Shown: piece after piece, positions 62,470-64,000 of the stretch
Position numbering within the stretch: the stretch's first letter is position 1
How the letters are laid out: each line of letters starts with the position of its first letter
NCBI GenBank assembly: GCA_030765055.1
Contig: CM060950.1
Span: 460,995,839 to 461,059,838, forward strand
Reading direction: 5' to 3'
Length of the DNA stretch: 64,000 nucleotides
Source: Mantis religiosa
Taxonomy: Eukaryota > Arthropoda > Insecta > Mantodea > Mantidae
The notes under the pieces: generated by a model
What the model saw: only the letters and a program-made list of their open reading frames with translations
What the model was told of the DNA's origin: nothing
Databases searched by the model: none
Position numbers and translations under genes: made by a program

Positions 62470-63945
62470 CCTCTCTCTCTCACTACTGGCTCTACAGCCC
62501 TTGGTGGGCTTTGGCCTCCTGCACGATCCTCCTCCACACATCTTTATCTTCCGCTTTACTTTTCCAGTCTCTGATTCCGATCGTTCTAAGGTCTTCCATT
62601 ACATCATCTAACCACCTAGTTCTCGGTCTTCCTTTTTTTCTTCTATTATACAATCTTCCTTTCAATATTTTTTTTTTTTTTGGCATTCTATCTTCCGTCA
62701 TTCTCTCTATATGCCATAGTCATCTTATCCTTTGTGCTTTTATAAATTTCACAATAGCTTGCTTATTTATTAATTATTCTATTTCATGATTATATCTTAT
62801 TCTCCATTGGTCTTTATCTTTTATAGGTCCAAAGATTCGTCTTAATATTTTCCTTTCAAATCTTCGAAGTATTTCTTCATCTGCATTGTTTGGGGTCCCA
62901 AGTTTTAGCAGCGTATGTTACTATTGGTCTTATCAGGGTTTTATAAGTCTTTTATTTTGTCCCTCTACTAATAAACCTATTTTTAATAATGATTAAATTT
63001 GCATAATAGGCTGCGTTTCCACGTTTCTTTCTTTTATGCACTCGTTTAAATTATTATCATTGTTTACAAGTGCTCCTAAATATCTAAATTTGGATACCCC
63101 TTCAAATGTTTTGTCTCTAACTACTAGATTTGAAATTATTCTTTGGCTTTTATCTGCTGTTATTTTCATGCATTTAGTTTTTTTCTCGTTTACTTCTAAT
63201 CCTATTTCTTTAGACCTTCTTTGTAATTCTTCATAAACTTAAACTAACGTTTTTTTTTGTCTCTTGTCACGATCACTACGCCATCTGCATAAGCACATAT
63301 CTGACTGGACTTAAAGAATATTGTACCTTTAGAATCAATTTTTTCTATTGCTCTATGCAGGGTTAGGTTGAATACAGTTGCAGACAGTCTTACTCCTTGT
63401 CTTACTCCTGCATTATAATCAAAATCTGGACTCATTTTATTCATTACTTTCACTTTGGCTTTTGTATTTTCCATTGTCATTTTTATTAGCCTTATTATTT
63501 TTGGTTGCGTTTTAAAACATTGCAGAGTTTTATAGAGGACTCCTCTATCAATTGAATCAAATGCATGCTTGAAGTCAATAAACAGGAAGTGTAAGTCTAT
63601 ACCAAGCTCGTAGAATTTTTCCATTATTTGTCTTATTACAAATATCTGGTCTATTGTGCTCTTGTCACTTCTAAATCCACATTGGTACTCACCTAATTCA
63701 CTTTCCATAGGCTTTTTAGCTTTATCATTTAAAATACTTGAAAATATTTTATATACTACATAGAGTAATGTAATTCCCCTATAATTATGACATTTATATG
63801 TATTACCCTTTTTGTATATTGGGCATATTACGCCTGTCTTCCAACTTTCAGGCATCTGTTCTTTCCTCCATATTTCCATTATTAACTTATGCATTGCTTT
63901 GATAATTCCATTTCCACCATATTTAATTATAGCATCAGTTATTTA
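62470..63945 (-). mobile_element. RTE-type LINE, 5'-truncated
   Basis: A minus-strand non-LTR element with the end of its RT and a complete C terminus. The 3' end is a (GA)n-rich tract (62459-62482) directly after the stop. The 5' end is near 63945, where matching sequence stops. Confidence 0.88.
62492..63945 (-). pseudogene. RTE-type LINE reverse transcriptase and C-terminal domain
   Basis: 63244-63894 is open: ICPIYKKGNTYKCHNYRGIT, LGEYQCGFRSDKSTIDQIF (fingers/palm), FLFIDFKHAFDSIDR (first catalytic Asp), GVRQGVRLSATVFNLTL, and YADGVVIVTR, where the second Asp of YADD is changed to Gly. After a stop near 63240 the frame continues as NEKKTKCMKITADK (about 63190) and FRYLGALVNNDNNLNE (about 63090-63045). 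After several breaks the last part (62492-62701) has the family's ending KKGRPRTRWLDDVMEDLRTI, RDWKSKAEDKDVWRRIVQEA and KAHQGL. The N-terminal endonuclease is missing. The YADG change alone would remove polymerase activity. Confidence 0.88.
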
Positions 63946-64000
63946 GGGATAGTATTAAATGAGATATGAGTGGGGGGATCACGTAAACTCGGTCGTTGGG

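Overview
This window is a stretch of repeat-dominated nuclear DNA from an arthropod, very probably an insect with a large genome. The evidence is the company of elements: mariner, Tc1, hAT, P/THAP, Harbinger and pogo/Tigger transposons, GIY-YIG Penelope-like elements, RNase H-bearing and RTE-type LINEs, at least four tRNA-derived SINE families, and a nuclear mitochondrial insert whose cox3 piece reads in the invertebrate mitochondrial code (TGA as Trp, AGA as Ser). A cockroach- or termite-like insect would fit, but that is inference. I see no complete host gene. The only convincing host piece is a short first coding exon with a signal peptide on the minus strand (8040-8109), with a CpG-rich promoter-like region beside it.

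Layout. 1-5.9 kb: a 105/108-bp satellite, a 1-kb spacer, then an inverted second array. Both arrays are built from the body of a tRNA-derived SINE (SINE-A), complete copies of which occur elsewhere in the window. 8.0-8.4 kb: host exon and promoter. 8.7-11.1 kb: two Penelope-like elements. 11.2-16.5 kb: a mariner whose transposase 3' end has expanded into about 38 tandem 85-bp units. 17.7-23.2 kb: microsatellites, a GC-rich duplicated repeat, SINEs, a broken DDE transposon and a LINE fragment ending in a 138-copy (ATA)n. 23.2-28.0 kb: a pogo/Tigger element bounded by matching ends and carrying a 141-bp tandem array and a small hAT-like element. 28.3-31.3 kb: a gene-like multicopy reading frame interrupted by a hAT and by nested SINEs. 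32.2-32.6 kb: NUMT. 32.9-34.95 kb: a mariner holding a LINE.

35.6-44.1 kb is a clear Russian doll: a Tc1 transposase is split next to its catalytic Glu by a 6.8-kb hAT (TIR CAGTGTTGCCAA), which holds a CACTGG-ended transposon encoding a cysteine-rich arthropod multicopy protein, a LINE with target duplication, and a THAP-domain P-like element whose removal restores the hAT reading frame. 44.4-47.8 kb: two more mariners. 48.5-51.5 kb: SINE-D, an RNase H LINE and a LINE nested inside a LINE. 53-58.7 kb: an LTR-like repeat, two more Penelope-like copies, a mariner and SINEs. 58.8-62.5 kb: inverted SINE-C units and a LINE reverse transcriptase split by a Harbinger that itself contains SINE-B and an LTR-like repeat holding SINE-A. 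62.5-64 kb: an RTE-type LINE.

Almost every reading frame is broken; none forms an operon or a pathway. The window's value lies in its nesting chronology, in the origin of its satellites from mobile-element sequence, and in the ribozyme-like motifs of its Penelope-like elements. Confidence is highest where target-site duplications and restored reading frames agree.
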